A DNA stretch of 64,000 nucleotides from Chlorocebus sabaeus. Taxonomy: Eukaryota; Chordata; Mammalia; Primates; Cercopithecidae. Positions 53,870 through 64,000 of the stretch are shown in pieces (position 1 is the first letter of the stretch; every line of letters begins with the position of its first letter). Location of the stretch: positions 87,207,637 to 87,271,636 of the forward strand of contig NC_132923.1 in the NCBI RefSeq assembly GCF_047675955.1, given 5' to 3'. The notes below the pieces were generated by a model. It saw nothing but the letters and a program-made list of their open reading frames with translations. It had not been told where the DNA came from and did no database searches. A program made the position numbers and the translations under genes.

Positions 53870-54540
53870 CAGGTGTATTCAGATTTTCTTTTTTTAAGTC
53901 AGTCAATTTAATTTTCTATTTTATATAAGTAATTTTTGATTAAAAGTTATTTATAATATCACTTACAGTTCCTTTAATTTTTGTGTGGTTAGTACTAATG
54001 TTTCTTCTTTCATTCACCATTTTGATGATTTGTGTCTTCCTTTTTTTTCAAGGTCATTCTCCTTAAAGGTCTGTCAGTTTTGCTAAACTTTTCAAAAAAA
54101 CAACTTTTGGTTTCATTGATTTTTATCTATTGTTTAATTGATTTTGTTTTGTGTGTGTTTTTTTTGTTTCCTCCCACCTAATCTCAATTATTTACCTTTT
54201 TATGTTAGATTGAACACTTTTTTCTGGATTCCTAAGGCAGAATCTTAAGGTATGAAAGTTACTGATTTTAGACAATTTTATTTGTTTTGGATTTAGTCAT
54301 TTAAAGCTATACATTTTCCTCTAAGCAGTGTTTACTCAGTCCTATTAATTTTTGTAATCCTTGTTTTTATTTTTATTCTGCTAAAATATTTTCTAATATC
54401 CCTTGTGATTTACACTTTGACTCATGGGTTATTTAGAAACATATAGTTTAATTTTATTGGGATTTCCAGAGTTATTTCTATTACTCATAGCTAATTTTAT
54501 TCTCAGTTGATATTTTATTCATGAATACTCTTTATTCTAA
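53870..54540 (-). mobile_element. Ancient L1M ORF2 fragment
   Basis: 'gatgatttgtgtcttcctt', 'aaaggtctgtcagttttgct', 'caacttttggtttcattgat', 'aagctatacattttcctcta' and 'tttctaatatcccttgtgat', with 'gactcatgggttatttagaa', form the antisense L1 ORF2 mid-region. It directly abuts the younger L1 on its left. Confidence 0.75.
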
Positions 54541-54719
54541 GAGTTAAATTTCAATAATTATTTAATGCATATTTTTCCTTAATTAGAAACACTAATTTCC
54601 AGAGATAATGGTAGTTGTGGGAAGGTTTTGAAATGGACTGAAGTTTCATGAGGATATTAGATTGATGGTTTTGTCCTTATTGTGTTCATATTTTTCTGTA
54701 TTAATTTTTCTATGTATTG

Positions 54720-55300
54720 GTTTTGATTATACACTCTCTTATGTAAAAAATTTGAAAAGTATATAGAAATGTATTAAGAGAAATAGAGAATAACTTTGCT
54801 GATGTTTTCTACCTGGAGACAACTGTTTGGACTTCTTGGTTTCCTTCCTTTCCCTCCCTCCCTTCCTTGTTTCTGTTCAAGAACAATTGATCAAACAAAT
54901 AGTGCACTTGTGCCAGGGACTAGCCTCCTTTTCTTTTCCCTTCTGTGCAAATTCTTTTTCATAGATGTGGTTGCATCCTGCATGTAATTTTCTGTTTTAT
55001 CTTTTTCATTGGTATTATATTCTCGGTTTTATAGATACTAAATATTTTTGTGAACATTATTTTAAATAATTATATTCAATTTATCAATGTGCCAAGTTTG
55101 ATGTTGAGCTCTTAGCTGGTTTCCAAATTTTTGCTACTATAAATGCTACTGTAGTCAACATCTTGATTGATGAAGCTAGATCTCATTTTGTCTCCTTTTG
55201 ATAGCTTCTCAGAATTTGAATTACAGGGTCAAAGGATATATATATCTTATTACATTTCTATATCAATTTAAAAACAATTTTTGTATATGTGACTTTCATA
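54720..55300 (-). mobile_element. Ancient L1M/HAL1-like fragment
   Basis: 'ggtttccaaatttttgctac', 'tataaatgctactgtagtca' and 'gaatttgaattacagggtca' are weakly L1M-like in antisense. The forward 63-residue frame at 54796-54987 is chance. Confidence 0.45.
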
Positions 55301-56573
55301 TGGACCGCTTTAAAATACTGTAAGGGGTATACTTTTATGGCTTTAGGTCTTACAGACATACCAAGAAACACCCTGTCAATTTCTTACTATAGCCCACCAA
55401 GCAAGAGTCAAAATAATTATCTCATAAGAGTAACTTGTCACAAGATAAAGAAAAATAAGCAAGGGTGAACTTTTTCCTGTTTAAGTGAATGCAAGTATAC
55501 ATTCCCACACCAGGCGCTCTTGAGTCTGTCGACGAGCTTCAATTAATCTTAAATGATTCAGAATTTCACACTTAATTGGGACTAATACTGCTCATTTCAC
55601 TCTCTCAGTAATAAACTAGCATTGTCTCCAGCATTTAGAAAGTATAGAACAATGCTATATTTTCCAATCTCATGCAATTATAAACTTGATTATATGAAAT
55701 ATTATATAATTTCCATTTTAATTGATGTTTAATTTTTCCCATTGATGTACATTTATAGTGATTTGCATACAACTTTCATGCTTTCCCTACAAATGCCAGT
55801 ACTTTGAAGTCCTAAAATATTGGTGAACACTCTGCTTTTTGGTCTCTATGGATTTAGAGTTTTATCAATTATGCAGTTTTTGACCATAGGTAAGTCTATT
55901 GAGACAGCTATGGTATAGTGAAAAGGGGAATTAACATTTATGGAGGAACCTAGGGTCTAAATGCAAGCTTCATTTTAGGTTCAAGTCACAGTGTTGCTTC
56001 CCCAATTATGGTTTGAGTTTCCTTTAGTCATATAATTAGGATTGGCAATTCATACCTGGATGCTTAGGGATTGAGAACAACAAAATTAGTTAGTCTCACA
56101 TCATGCTTTGATTTAAAGCCATTTATACTAAACAATATTAAATAAAAAAGAGTGCTCCTTCTAGTTCAACTCAGCTTATATTGAACTTCTTTTTGAGGTT
56201 TGAGATCTAAGTCACAGCTTATAATAAAATGTCTTCCCTACCTTCACTGGTAATTGTTTCCTGTATGCATACAACTCCTCACAGGACTTGTGGAAAGGAG
56301 TGATTTATTGAAGGCAGAACTAGAATTTACCTTGCATCCCTGGTCATATGCCATCTTAAAAATCCCCAGTTCACCCATATTTCTAACATAATTGAAGCGT
56401 AGTTCAACATACTTGAAGAATGGCCTTGCAAATTTATGTGGTCTTGGTTAAGTTAATAAATACCTGTGTGTCTCAGTGTGATGAGATCATAATATAGGTT
56501 GTTTCAGTAATGACTTAATGATATCACTCATCTAAGAACTCCTTGAGAAAATAAATTATATTTTGTCCATTAT
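55301..56573. other. Unique DNA, nothing recognised
   Basis: AT-rich unique sequence. No gene, RNA or repeat recognised. Confidence 0.5.
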
Positions 56574-56586
56574 GAAATCTTCAGTA

Positions 56587-57106
56587 TATCCCATTACTGG
56601 GTATATACCCAAAGGATTATAAATCATGCTGCTATAAAGACACATGCACACGTATGTTTATTGCGGCACTATTCACAATAGCAAAGACTTGGAACCAACC
56701 CAAATGTCCATCAGTGGTAGACTAGATTAAGAAAATGTTGCACATATACACCATGGAATACTATGCAGCCATAAAAAGGATGAGTTCATGTCCTTTATAA
56801 GGACATGGACGAAGCTGGAAACCATCATTCTAAGCAAGGACAGAAAATCAAACACCACATGTTCTCAATCATAGATGGGAATTGAACAATGAGATTACTT
56901 GGACACAAGAAGGGGAACATGACACACCAGGGCCTGTCATAGGGTAGGGGGTTAGGGGAAGGAAAGCATTAGGAGATATACCTAATGTAAATGGTGAGTT
57001 AATGGGTGTGGCACACCAACATGGCACATGTATACCTGTGTAATAAACCTGCACGTTGTGCAATGTACCTTAGAATTTAAAATATAATAAAAAATAATAA
57101 AAGAAA
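56587..57106 (+). mobile_element. 5'-truncated L1PA 3' end (outer copy)
   Basis: From 'tatcccattactgggtatat' through the end of ORF2 and the 3' UTR to 'taaaatataataaaaaataa'. The 13-bp target duplication 'gaaatcttcagta' lies at 56574-56586 and 57536-57548, which encloses this copy and the second L1 next to it. Confidence 0.93.
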
Positions 57107-57472
57107 ATATAGCACACATACCCCATGGAATACTATGCAGTCATCTAAAAGGATGAGTTCATATCCTTTGCAGGGACGTAGATGAAGCTGGAAACCATAA
57201 TTCTCAGCAAACTAACATAGGAACAGAAAACTAAATACCACATGTTCTCACTCGTAAGTGGGAGTTGGACAATGAGAACACATGGACACAGGGAGGGAAA
57301 CATCACACAGCGGGGCCTGTCGAAGGGTCAGGGGTTAGGGAAGGGATAGCATTAGGAGAAATACCGGATGTAGAAGATGGGTTGATGGGTACAGCAAACC
57401 ACCATGGCATGTGTATACCTATGTAACAAGCCTGCACGTTCTGCACGGGTATCCCAGAACTTAAAGTGTAAC

Positions 57473-57510
<38 letters not shown>
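57107..57510 (+). mobile_element. Second 5'-truncated L1 3' end, nested in the tail of the first
   Basis: Starts 'atatagcacacataccccat' and includes the 3' UTR to 'gttctgcacgggtatcccag' and an (AAT)n tail at 57470-57510. It lies before the outer right target duplication, so it entered the A-rich tail of the first L1. 'aaagaaa' on both sides (about 57102 and 57510) is a possible duplication. Confidence 0.9.
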
Positions 57511-57511
<1 letters not shown>

Positions 57512-57512
57512 G
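57470..57512 (+). repeat. (AAT)n microsatellite (L1 tail)
   Basis: About 13 AAT/ATA units at the end of the nested L1. Confidence 0.95.
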
Positions 57513-57829
57513 AAATTCAGACTCAGAAAAAAAGAGAAATCTTCAGTACCTAGTATGTAGTATGTGGCATATGTAGGTGCCTCAATCCATGCTTGTTGAA
57601 TTTTGAACTCAAGAAAGATGTAGGCACATATAAGAGAAAGAACCAGAATGTCTGGGTTGGTGGTTCAAATGAACAGGTGTTAATCAAGGATGGGGAGTTT
57701 TACATTAAAATCTTTGAGCTAGGCAGTAACTTTGAAGTATTGCTTCCAAAATGTAGATTCTAACCCAGTCTCAGGTAGAAGAGCATACTTAATTCTTCCT
57801 AGGCATTGAGCAGTGTCTTCATAGCCACT

Positions 57830-58345
57830 GATATGTTGATTCGTTGATATTCTCTAAGTGTCTGCTCGTTGCTAAAATTTGTACTGGGTGCTAGGAATAC
57901 AACAATGAGTGAGATGGATTCAGTCTCTGTCCTTAAGGAGCTCAGGGTGGAAATTATAGCATCCACAAATAGGTGCACTGCAGTGTCACAGAGGCTATAA
58001 ATTAGAATGTATTACAGAGGACAGTGTGGGCACAAAGCATTATGGTATATTATAACTAAGGAAGCATTTCCATGAGAAACTAAGATTTTGCTTGGCATAG
58101 ATAAGGAATACAAGGACAGTCTATGCTGAAAGATTGTAAGGAGAGACATGGTGGCCTGGAACAACTTAATGTGCTTGGGAAATAAATATTAATTCAGCTT
58201 GGCTGGATTACACGGTATGGAGTATGGAGCCTGGTGAGCCAAGATGCATAGAATAAGGGTGAGGAACTTATCCTTTAGGTGGGGGAATCATTGAGAGATT
58301 TTAAGAAGGAAACAATGTGGCCTGATTAAGAATTTAGCAAGATCT
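57830..58345 (-). mobile_element. L2 3' region, antisense
   Basis: 'attctctaagtgtctgctcg', 'gtactgggtgctaggaatac', 'gtccttaaggagctcagggt' and 'attttaagaaggaaacaatg' follow antisense L2 order. Confidence 0.75.
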
Positions 58346-58739
58346 TTTCCATTTTATTTTTCTCTTGAAAAGTTTCAGAGCCTCAGAATTTCATTATTTC
58401 AATATATTTGATTATTATGAAAAAAAGAATAATAATAATAAATTTAAAAATCACTGCCTTGCTGCATCGTGAGTCTGGAGGCCAGAAGCAGAAGGAATCT
58501 CTGACAGGGCTGAAGTTTGCAAACAACAAGTTGCCGTTGTGGGGAGTAATATTTTAAAATGTAATGTTTGTGCCATTATTCTCATTATATATACACCTGT
58601 TGTGTTGCCAAGGAACTGTTCAGTGACATGATGCCAGACTTTCAATTCTCATATTTGTTCTTCATTACCCTTGTAAGTAATGGCAAAGAATAGAGCCTTT
58701 TGCATACAGGGTTCCAGCTAGGAGGTATTTAATTTAGTT
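58346..58739. other. Unique DNA
   Basis: No recognised feature; an 'aataataataa' run at 58429-58441 and a (TA)n run just downstream at 58759-58772. Confidence 0.5.
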
Positions 58740-59400
58740 CAAGCAAATATCATGGATGTATATATATATATATGCATGAATACTAAGCAGTGACACTGCA
58801 TTAGGTATAAGTGATACAGAGGTGAATAAAACCAGTTGCCTAATGGTGAGATGAGTCACCATATCTCAGTAAGATAAGCAGCATGAGCTGTGGGAACACA
58901 GAGGAGCGGCCCCTGAACTAGGTGGGCTAGGGAAGTACTCAAAGTAGATTATTTCTTTTCTTTTCTTTTTTTGTTCTTTTCTTTTCTTCTCTTTTTTCTT
59001 TTCTTCTGTTTTGAGATGGAATTTCACTCTTGTTGCCCAGGCTGGAGTGCAATGGCATGATCTCAGCTCACTGCAACCTCTGCCTCCGGGTTCAGGTGAT
59101 TCTCCTGCCTCAGCCTCTTGAGTAGCTGGGACTAAAAGCATATGCCACTACACCTGGCTAATTTTTTTTTGTATTTTTATCAGAGATGGGGTTTCACCAT
59201 TTTGGCCAGGCTGGTCTTGAACTCCTGACCTCAGGTGATCCACTCAAAGTAGATGATTTCTGAGCTAAGTCTTTAAAAGTGAGTAGGAATGGAACAAGCC
59301 AATGAAGAATGGGAGGAGGAGGAGAGGAAAATGTGGAGAATGGATGAGAGTTTTTAGACAGAACTAGATGAGTCAAGACAGAGGTGAGGGACACTCTGGT
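58740..59400 (-). mobile_element. L2 fragment, antisense, interrupted by an Alu
   Basis: Left part 'ggtataagtgatacagaggt' and 'gggaacacagaggagcgg'; right part after the Alu 'tttctgagctaagtctttaa' and 'aagccaatgaagaatggga'. The two halves are colinear with antisense L2. Confidence 0.6.
58957..59241 (-). mobile_element. 5'-truncated Alu (AluS) with long target duplication
   Basis: Antisense Alu from a CTTTT-rich tail (58957-59010) to 'ctgacctcaggtgatcc', so about 50 bp of its 5' end is missing. A 20-bp target duplication with one mismatch lies at 58937-58956 and 59242-59261, showing the truncation happened at insertion. Confidence 0.93.
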
Positions 59401-59581
59401 GTATGTGTAGGTGAATAAGTAATTTAATATAGCTCAATTATTTTTCCTTTTGATTTATAAAACTGTTATTTTCTGGTGCTGGTTACTAGAGAACAAGGTA
59501 CTCAGAATTAAATTCTGATTTGTTTCATGGAGGTGCTGCTTTGATGAAAAGAACACTACCCTTGGAATAAAACATTAATGT

Positions 59582-59690
59582 ATTCATTCATTCATTCATT
59601 CATTCATTCATTCATTCATTCAGTTTCTAAACAATTATTGATAATGGTTGCTTGCTAGATATTGTGTTCATGCTGAGCAGGATATCCTCT
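59582..59690 (-). repeat. (ATTC)n tetranucleotide repeat at an L2 3' end
   Basis: About nine ATTC units (59583-59621), then 'agtttctaaacaattattga' and 'gctagatattgtgttcat'. L2 elements end in TGAA-type repeats, so this is probably an expanded antisense L2 terminus. Confidence 0.8.
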
Positions 59691-59865
59691 TTTATCTAAT
59701 TGTATAAATTTGGGCAAAGCTCCTGATATTTCTGAATCTTAGTTCTACATCTCTAAATTGGGACATTAATATTGTCTTCACAAGATCTTTTTGAGGATCA
59801 AGTTAGATTGTTTGTGAATGTTTTTGTAAATTTTAAAGTGCTATCCTACCACTTTTCATATTATT
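59691..59865 (+). mobile_element. MIR SINE
   Basis: 'aatttgggcaaagctcctga', 'gaatcttagttctacatctc', 'taaattgggacattaat' and 'ttgaggatcaagttaga'. Confidence 0.65.
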
Positions 59866-60054
59866 AATGTTGCATATGAAAAAGTTGTCTTGATAGACTG
59901 AAATGGAATTTGTTACTGAGCAAAGAAACTTGCAGCAAAGAGGAATGCTAGTCATTCTCTAGACATACTCTGATGCTTTGAATCCAGCAAGTTAAAACGA
60001 AAACTTTTGCTGAGAGGTATCTTAGGTTCCTTACCAACCCTATCTCCTGGAACT

Positions 60055-60190
60055 TGGTGTTTTTTTCCAAGTATAAAATGGGGATAATAATGCCTAACAC
60101 ACAGGGTTTTTATGGGGATTACATGAGGCAACATATATAAAAGAAATAATTTAGCTCAGTATTTGGCAGTCAATACATTTTCTATAAATA
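60055..60190 (+). mobile_element. MIR 3' half
   Basis: 'agtataaaatggggataata', 'tgcctaacacacagggtttt' and 'gggattacatgaggcaaca', with the tail 'cagtatttggcagtcaata'. Confidence 0.75.
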
Positions 60191-60509
60191 TTTATGTCTT
60201 CTGAATCTAAGCAAAAATAAGAGATTCACTTTGCAGGTTTGAACAAGCAAAGATATTATTTTAGAACTTGTAATTAACTTATTGGTAAAGGTAGGGAATT
60301 GTCAAATATGGCCCCAATACACAGAATATTCGGGGGGCAGGTAGGAAATGGGAATTATTTTTATGGCATCTGATTCTAAAAGATAAGACTTAGGTTTTCA
60401 TTTGTGATTATCAAAATTCTTCCAACTTTGACTCTGCCTGTGTCCAAAGCCACTCCCACATGTTTGGATATTTGTCATAGCAGCACCCCACTATCATTAC
60501 CAGAATCTG

Positions 60510-61135
60510 TATTAGTTATCTAATTAATGTATAATAAATTATCATAAATTTAGTGACTTAAAACAGCATATTTATTATATAATAGTTTATTTGGATCAAG
60601 AGTTCAGACATGACTTAGCTGTGTCGTCTGCTTGAGATCTTACAAAGTCAAAAATTAAGATGATGGTCAGGTTGCTTTCTTCTGGAGGTATGACTGGGGA
60701 AGAATTCTCTTCTAAGCTCATTAGTCATGTTAGCAGACTTCAACAACCTATTATAGGATTGAGGGCACTGGCTTCTTGGTGACTGTTGGCTGGAGGACAC
60801 CCTCTGCACTTAGAGGCTGCCTGCAGTTCTTAGATGCTGTCTTCTGCATTTCCTAGATGCTGCCAGCAGTTCCTCACCACATGGGCTTTTCCAGTATAGC
60901 TGTTTATTTCATCAAACCAGCTCTCTAGGGCAGATTTCCTAGCAGAGTAGAGTCGTTTAGAATGTAACATAACCATGTGAGTGCCATCCTATCACCTTTG
61001 TCATATTATGTTGTAAGAGCAAGTCACATCTCCTTCCAGTACTCAAGGAGAGAGATTATGTAGGGGCATGAACACTGGGAGGCAGAGATGACGTAGAGCA
61101 TACCCTGTAGTTTGTTCCCCAGAGAAGGTTCAAGT
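60510..61135 (-). mobile_element. Probable MaLR LTR (MLT1-like), antisense
   Basis: 'tattagttatctaattaatg', 'aaatttagtgacttaaaaca', 'gcttagctgtgtcgtctgc'-like sequence, 'gttcctcaccacatgggctt', 'gtgccatcctatcacctttg' and 'aagtcacatctccttccag' follow the antisense order of a common MLT1-type LTR. Confidence 0.5.
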
Positions 61136-61214
61136 AAATCTGAAAATGATTAGCTGTAATAGGTGAAATGCATAGCACTGTGTATTACTTGACACATAGT
61201 AAGTGTTCTTTTCA

Positions 61215-61659
61215 TACTATTGGAATTTGTCCAGCTTTTGCCAATTGAGTATAATGTTGGCTGTGGGTTTATTATATATGGATGTTATTATTTTGAGGTA
61301 TGTTCCTTCAATACCTAGTTTATTGAAACTTTAAGCGTGAATGGTGTTGAATTTCATCAAAAGCCTTTTCTGAATCTATTGAGATGATCATGTAGTTTTT
61401 GTCTTTAATTCTGTTCATGTGATGAGTTGCATTTATTTATTTGTATTATGTTGAACCAACCTTGCCATCCCAGGGGTAACTCCTACTTGATTGTGGTGGA
61501 CAAGCTTTTTGATATGTTGCTGGATTTGGTTTGTTAGTATTTTGTTGAGGATTTTTGCATCAATGTTTGTCAAGGATATTGGCCTGAAGTTTTCTTCTTT
61601 TGCTGTGTCTTTTCCAAGATTGGCATCAGCATGATGCTGGCCTCATAGAATGAGGAAGG
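61215..61659 (-). mobile_element. Inverted 5' segment of a third rearranged L1
   Basis: Antisense ORF2 RT-region sequence from 'tccagcttttgccaattgag' to 'gatgctggcctcatagaatg' at 61653. It joins directly to a sense L1 3' end. Confidence 0.88.
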
Positions 61660-61815
61660 AAGAGCATTAGGAAAAATAGCTAATGCATGCTAGACTTAAT
61701 ATCTAAGTGATGGGTTGATAGGTACAGCAAACTACCTTGGCACATGTTTCCCTATGTAACAAACCTGCACATGTACCCAGGAACTGAAAAATAACAAAAT
61801 AAAATAACTTTTAAT
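61660..61815 (+). mobile_element. Sense 3' end of the third rearranged L1
   Basis: 'gagcattaggaaaaatagct', 'tgatgggttgataggtacag' and 'acaaacctgcacatgtaccc', then an A-rich tail 'aaaaataacaaaataaaata'. With the preceding antisense part it forms a 5'-inverted insertion lacking some 2 kb between the two L1 breakpoints. No clear target duplication. Confidence 0.88.
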
Positions 61816-62099
61816 TTTAAAATCATAATAATATTTTTAAAAATTACTATAATACTTTTATTATACGTAAGTAAAATTTAACAGTACTTTTGATACCCTT
61901 AATTATCACTGTTCATATAAAAAGCAAAAAATATATGAACTTTTATTAAAAAAGAAAACTTAAAAAAGCTCTACATCCTAACTTGGTCTACCCACTTCAT
62001 AACTTTTTATTGTTTCTATTTATATCATATTTACTGTCTAAGTCTTGAAAAGTTTTTGTAGTTATTATTTTTAATTGGTTCATCATTCAGTCTTTGTAC
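61816..62099. other. AT-rich unassigned stretch
   Basis: Very AT-rich; no recognised feature. Confidence 0.5.
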
Positions 62100-63247
62100 T
62101 ATGAGTGAGAGTAGTTTACACACCATAGTTATGTTGTTATAATACTCTGTGTTTTCCATGTCCTTACTGTTAGCAGTGAGTTTTGTACCTTCAGGTGATT
62201 ACTTATTTCTCACTAGCATCTTTTTCTTTCTGATTGAAGTACTCCCTCTAGCATTTGTTGTAAGACAGTTCTGGTCTTGATGAATTCCCTCAGCTTTTGT
62301 TTTTCTGGGAAAATCTTTATTCCATCTTTATGCTTGAAGGACATTTTCACCAGATATACTATTCAAGGGTAAAAAGTTTTTTCCTTCAGGACTTTAGGTA
62401 AGTCATTCGAGTCTCTCCTAGTTTGTAAGGTTTCCATTGAAAAGTCTGCTGTCAGACATACTGGAGCTCCATTTTATGTTATTTGTTTCTTGTTTCTTAC
62501 TGCTTTTAGGATTCTTTATCCTTGAACTTTGTGAGTTTATTAAATAGTTTGATTATTTGGGTTAAGTCTGCTTGGTGTTGCATAATCTTCCTGTATTTGG
62601 ATATTGATGTCTTTCTCTGCATTTGGGAAGTTCTTCTTATCTCTTTGAATAAATTTTCTACCCATATCTCTTTCTCAGTCTTCTCTTTGAGGCCAATAAC
62701 TTTTAGATTTATGCTTTCGTAGCTACTTTCTAGAATCTTTAGGTGTGTTTCATTGTTTTTTGTCTTTTTTTAAATACTCTGTGTATTTTAAATAGCCTGT
62801 CTTCAGGCTCACTAATTTTTTCTTTTGCTTGATCAATTCTTCTGTTGAAAGACTTCTGCATTCTTCAGTACATTAATTGCATTTTTCATATCCAGAATTT
62901 CTGCTTGATTCTTTTGAAATTATCTCAGTCTCTTTATTAAATTTATCTGATGGAATTCTGAATTTTTTCTCCATGATATCTTGGATTTCTCTGAGTTTTC
63001 TCAATACAGCTATTTGGAATTCTCTGAAAGGTAACATTGTTTCTCCAGTATTGGTCCCTGGTGTTTTATTGAGTTCCTTTGGTGAGGTCATGTTTTTCTG
63101 AATGGTGCTGATGCTCATAGATGTTCTTCAGTGTCTGGGCATTGAAGAGGGAGATGTTCATCGCAGGCTTCACTGTTTGGGGTTGTTTGTACTCGTCCTT
63201 CTTGGGAAGGCTTTCCAGATATTTGAAAGAACTTGGGTGTTGTGATA
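62100..63247 (-). mobile_element. L1 5' region (ORF1 and 5' UTR) of an older L1, part 1
   Basis: 'gcatttgttgtaagacagttc', 'tgaattccctcagcttttg', 'tctgctgtcagacatactgg' and 'agcctgtcttcaggctcact', with 'cctttggtgaggtcatgttt', are the antisense ORF1 to 5' UTR of L1M/L1PB-type elements. Split by an LTR (63248-63809) and continuing to the window end. Confidence 0.75.
62200..63118 (-). pseudogene. L1 ORF1: Old L1 ORF1 remnant
   Basis: The reverse-strand frame 62873-63118 reads FQIAVLRKLREIQDIMEKKF and DKFNKETEIISKES, an ORF1p coiled-coil segment of an older L1 lineage. Downstream coding sequence continues to about 62200 with stops. The predicted ancestral role is an RNA-binding chaperone; this copy is broken. 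Confidence 0.65.
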
Positions 63248-63809
63248 TGTATTCGGGATCACTAGAGAGACAGAACTAATAGGATACATATATATATATA
63301 TATATATATGAAAGGGAGTTTATTAATGATAATTGACTCACACTATCACAAGGTAAAGTTTCCTGATAGGCTCTCTGCAAGCTGAAGAGCAAGGAAGTCA
63401 GTAGTGGCTCAGTCCAAGTCCCAAAACCTCAAAAGTAAAGAAGCCAACAGTGTAGACTTCAATCTGTCACTGAAGGCTTCAGAGCCCCAGGCAAACCACT
63501 GGTGTAAGTTCAAGAGTCCAAAAGCTGAAGAACTTGCAGTCTGATGTTCAAGGGCAGGAGACATCTAGCACAGGAGAAGGATCAAAGTCAGAAGACTCAG
63601 CTAGTCAGTTTTTTCCTCTTTCTTCCACCTGCTTTTTCTAGCTGTGCTGGCCGCCAGTTGGATGGTTTCCACCAACATGGAGGGTGGATCTGCCTCTTTC
63701 AGTCCACTGACTGAAATGTTAATCTTCTCTGGGAAGACCCTCAGAGACACACCCAGAAACAATACTTGGCATCCTTCAATCAAGTCGACACTTAATATTA
63801 ACCATCACA
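63248..63809 (+). mobile_element. ERVL-type LTR (MLT2-like) inserted in an L1
   Basis: Starts 'tgtattcgggatcactagag', with 'gacagaactaataggataca', a TA run (63287-63309), 'gagtttattaatgataattg', 'ctctctgcaagctgaagag' and 'aagctgaagaacttgcagtc', ending 'ttaatattaaccatcaca'. It is closely similar in layout to 1501-1990. L1 sequence resumes at 63810. Confidence 0.7.
63287..63309 (+). repeat. (TA)n microsatellite
   Basis: About 11 TA units within the LTR. Confidence 0.9.
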
Positions 63810-64000
63810 TAATTTAAGCTGTATCTGCTTTAGATGATACCCCAAGCCTTGTAATGCTGTGGTTCTTGCAGACTCATAGAGGTACTGCCTTCATAGTCTT
63901 GTACAAGATCTATTAGAATTCTCTGGATTACCAGGGAGAGATTCCTATTATTTTCCCTTGCATTCCTCAAAAGAAACCATATTTCTTTCTGTTCTGAGCC
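63810..64000 (-). mobile_element. L1 5' region, part 2 (runs off the window)
   Basis: 'aagctgtatctgctttagat', 'ccaagccttgtaatgctgtg' and 'ttctctggattaccaggga' continue the antisense L1 5' UTR interrupted at 63247. Confidence 0.6.

Noticed and set aside
1..64000. CRISPR arrays, riboswitches, operons or prophage-like modules
   Set aside because: No regularly spaced repeats or bacterial gene organisation; the sequence is clearly primate nuclear DNA.

Overview
This window is nuclear DNA of a primate, most likely an Old World monkey. Alu, L1, MIR, L2 and MaLR/ERVL sequence dominates both strands. The youngest Alus (17096-17387 and 24074-24399) carry bases typical of cercopithecoid AluY lineages: 'ctcaagcctg' near the 5' end, 'gtggccggatctc' read on the + strand of the inverted copy, and a six-A 'ctaaaaaatac'. 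No intact host protein gene, tRNA, rRNA, CRISPR array or bacterial-style operon was recognised. Nearly all open frames are L1 or ERV remnants, or chance frames in unique DNA, so the window reads as intergenic or deep intronic.

Layout. 1-6 kb: MaLR and ERVL-type LTRs, old L1M pieces, an L1 3' end and several Alus. 6.9-14.4 kb: a degraded ERV-L provirus on the + strand, with a 5' LTR, a gag-like region, RT, RNase H, integrase and dUTPase remnants, and a 3' LTR split by a second LTR. It also holds a hAT-type MER insertion and internal inverted duplications. 14.4-19 kb: unique DNA with MIRs and one AluY. 19.1-21.9 kb: a 5'-inverted (twin-primed) L1 with a clean 13-bp target duplication. 22.0-25.4 kb: L2 reverse-transcriptase remnants and a young Alu. 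26.2-27.6 kb: an antisense L1 carrying a MER1A. 27.9-34.1 kb: a full-length but dead L1 with a 13-bp target duplication, one stop in ORF1 and six frame breaks in ORF2. 34.1-41 kb: mostly unique DNA with LTR, MIR and L2 fossils and a perfect 27-bp-stem hairpin at 35779-35838. 41.3-47.3 kb: an old L1 piece and a second twin-primed L1. 47.4-55.3 kb: L2, Alus, L1s, a Tigger-type element and MIR. 56.6-57.5 kb: two L1 3' ends nested tail-in-tail within one 13-bp target duplication. 57.8-60.2 kb: L2 and MIR fossils with a truncated Alu. 60.5-64 kb: a MaLR-like LTR, a third inverted L1, and an L1 5' region split by an ERVL-type LTR.

Nothing here looks like a working multi-gene system. The most useful signals are structural. 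They are the perfect hairpin at 35.8 kb, the ~0.5-kb inverted repeat in the ERV-L integrase region, three 5'-inverted L1s, and several nested insertions whose target duplications give a relative chronology. Repeat family names come from remembered consensus sequence, not from a search; subfamily names are tentative.
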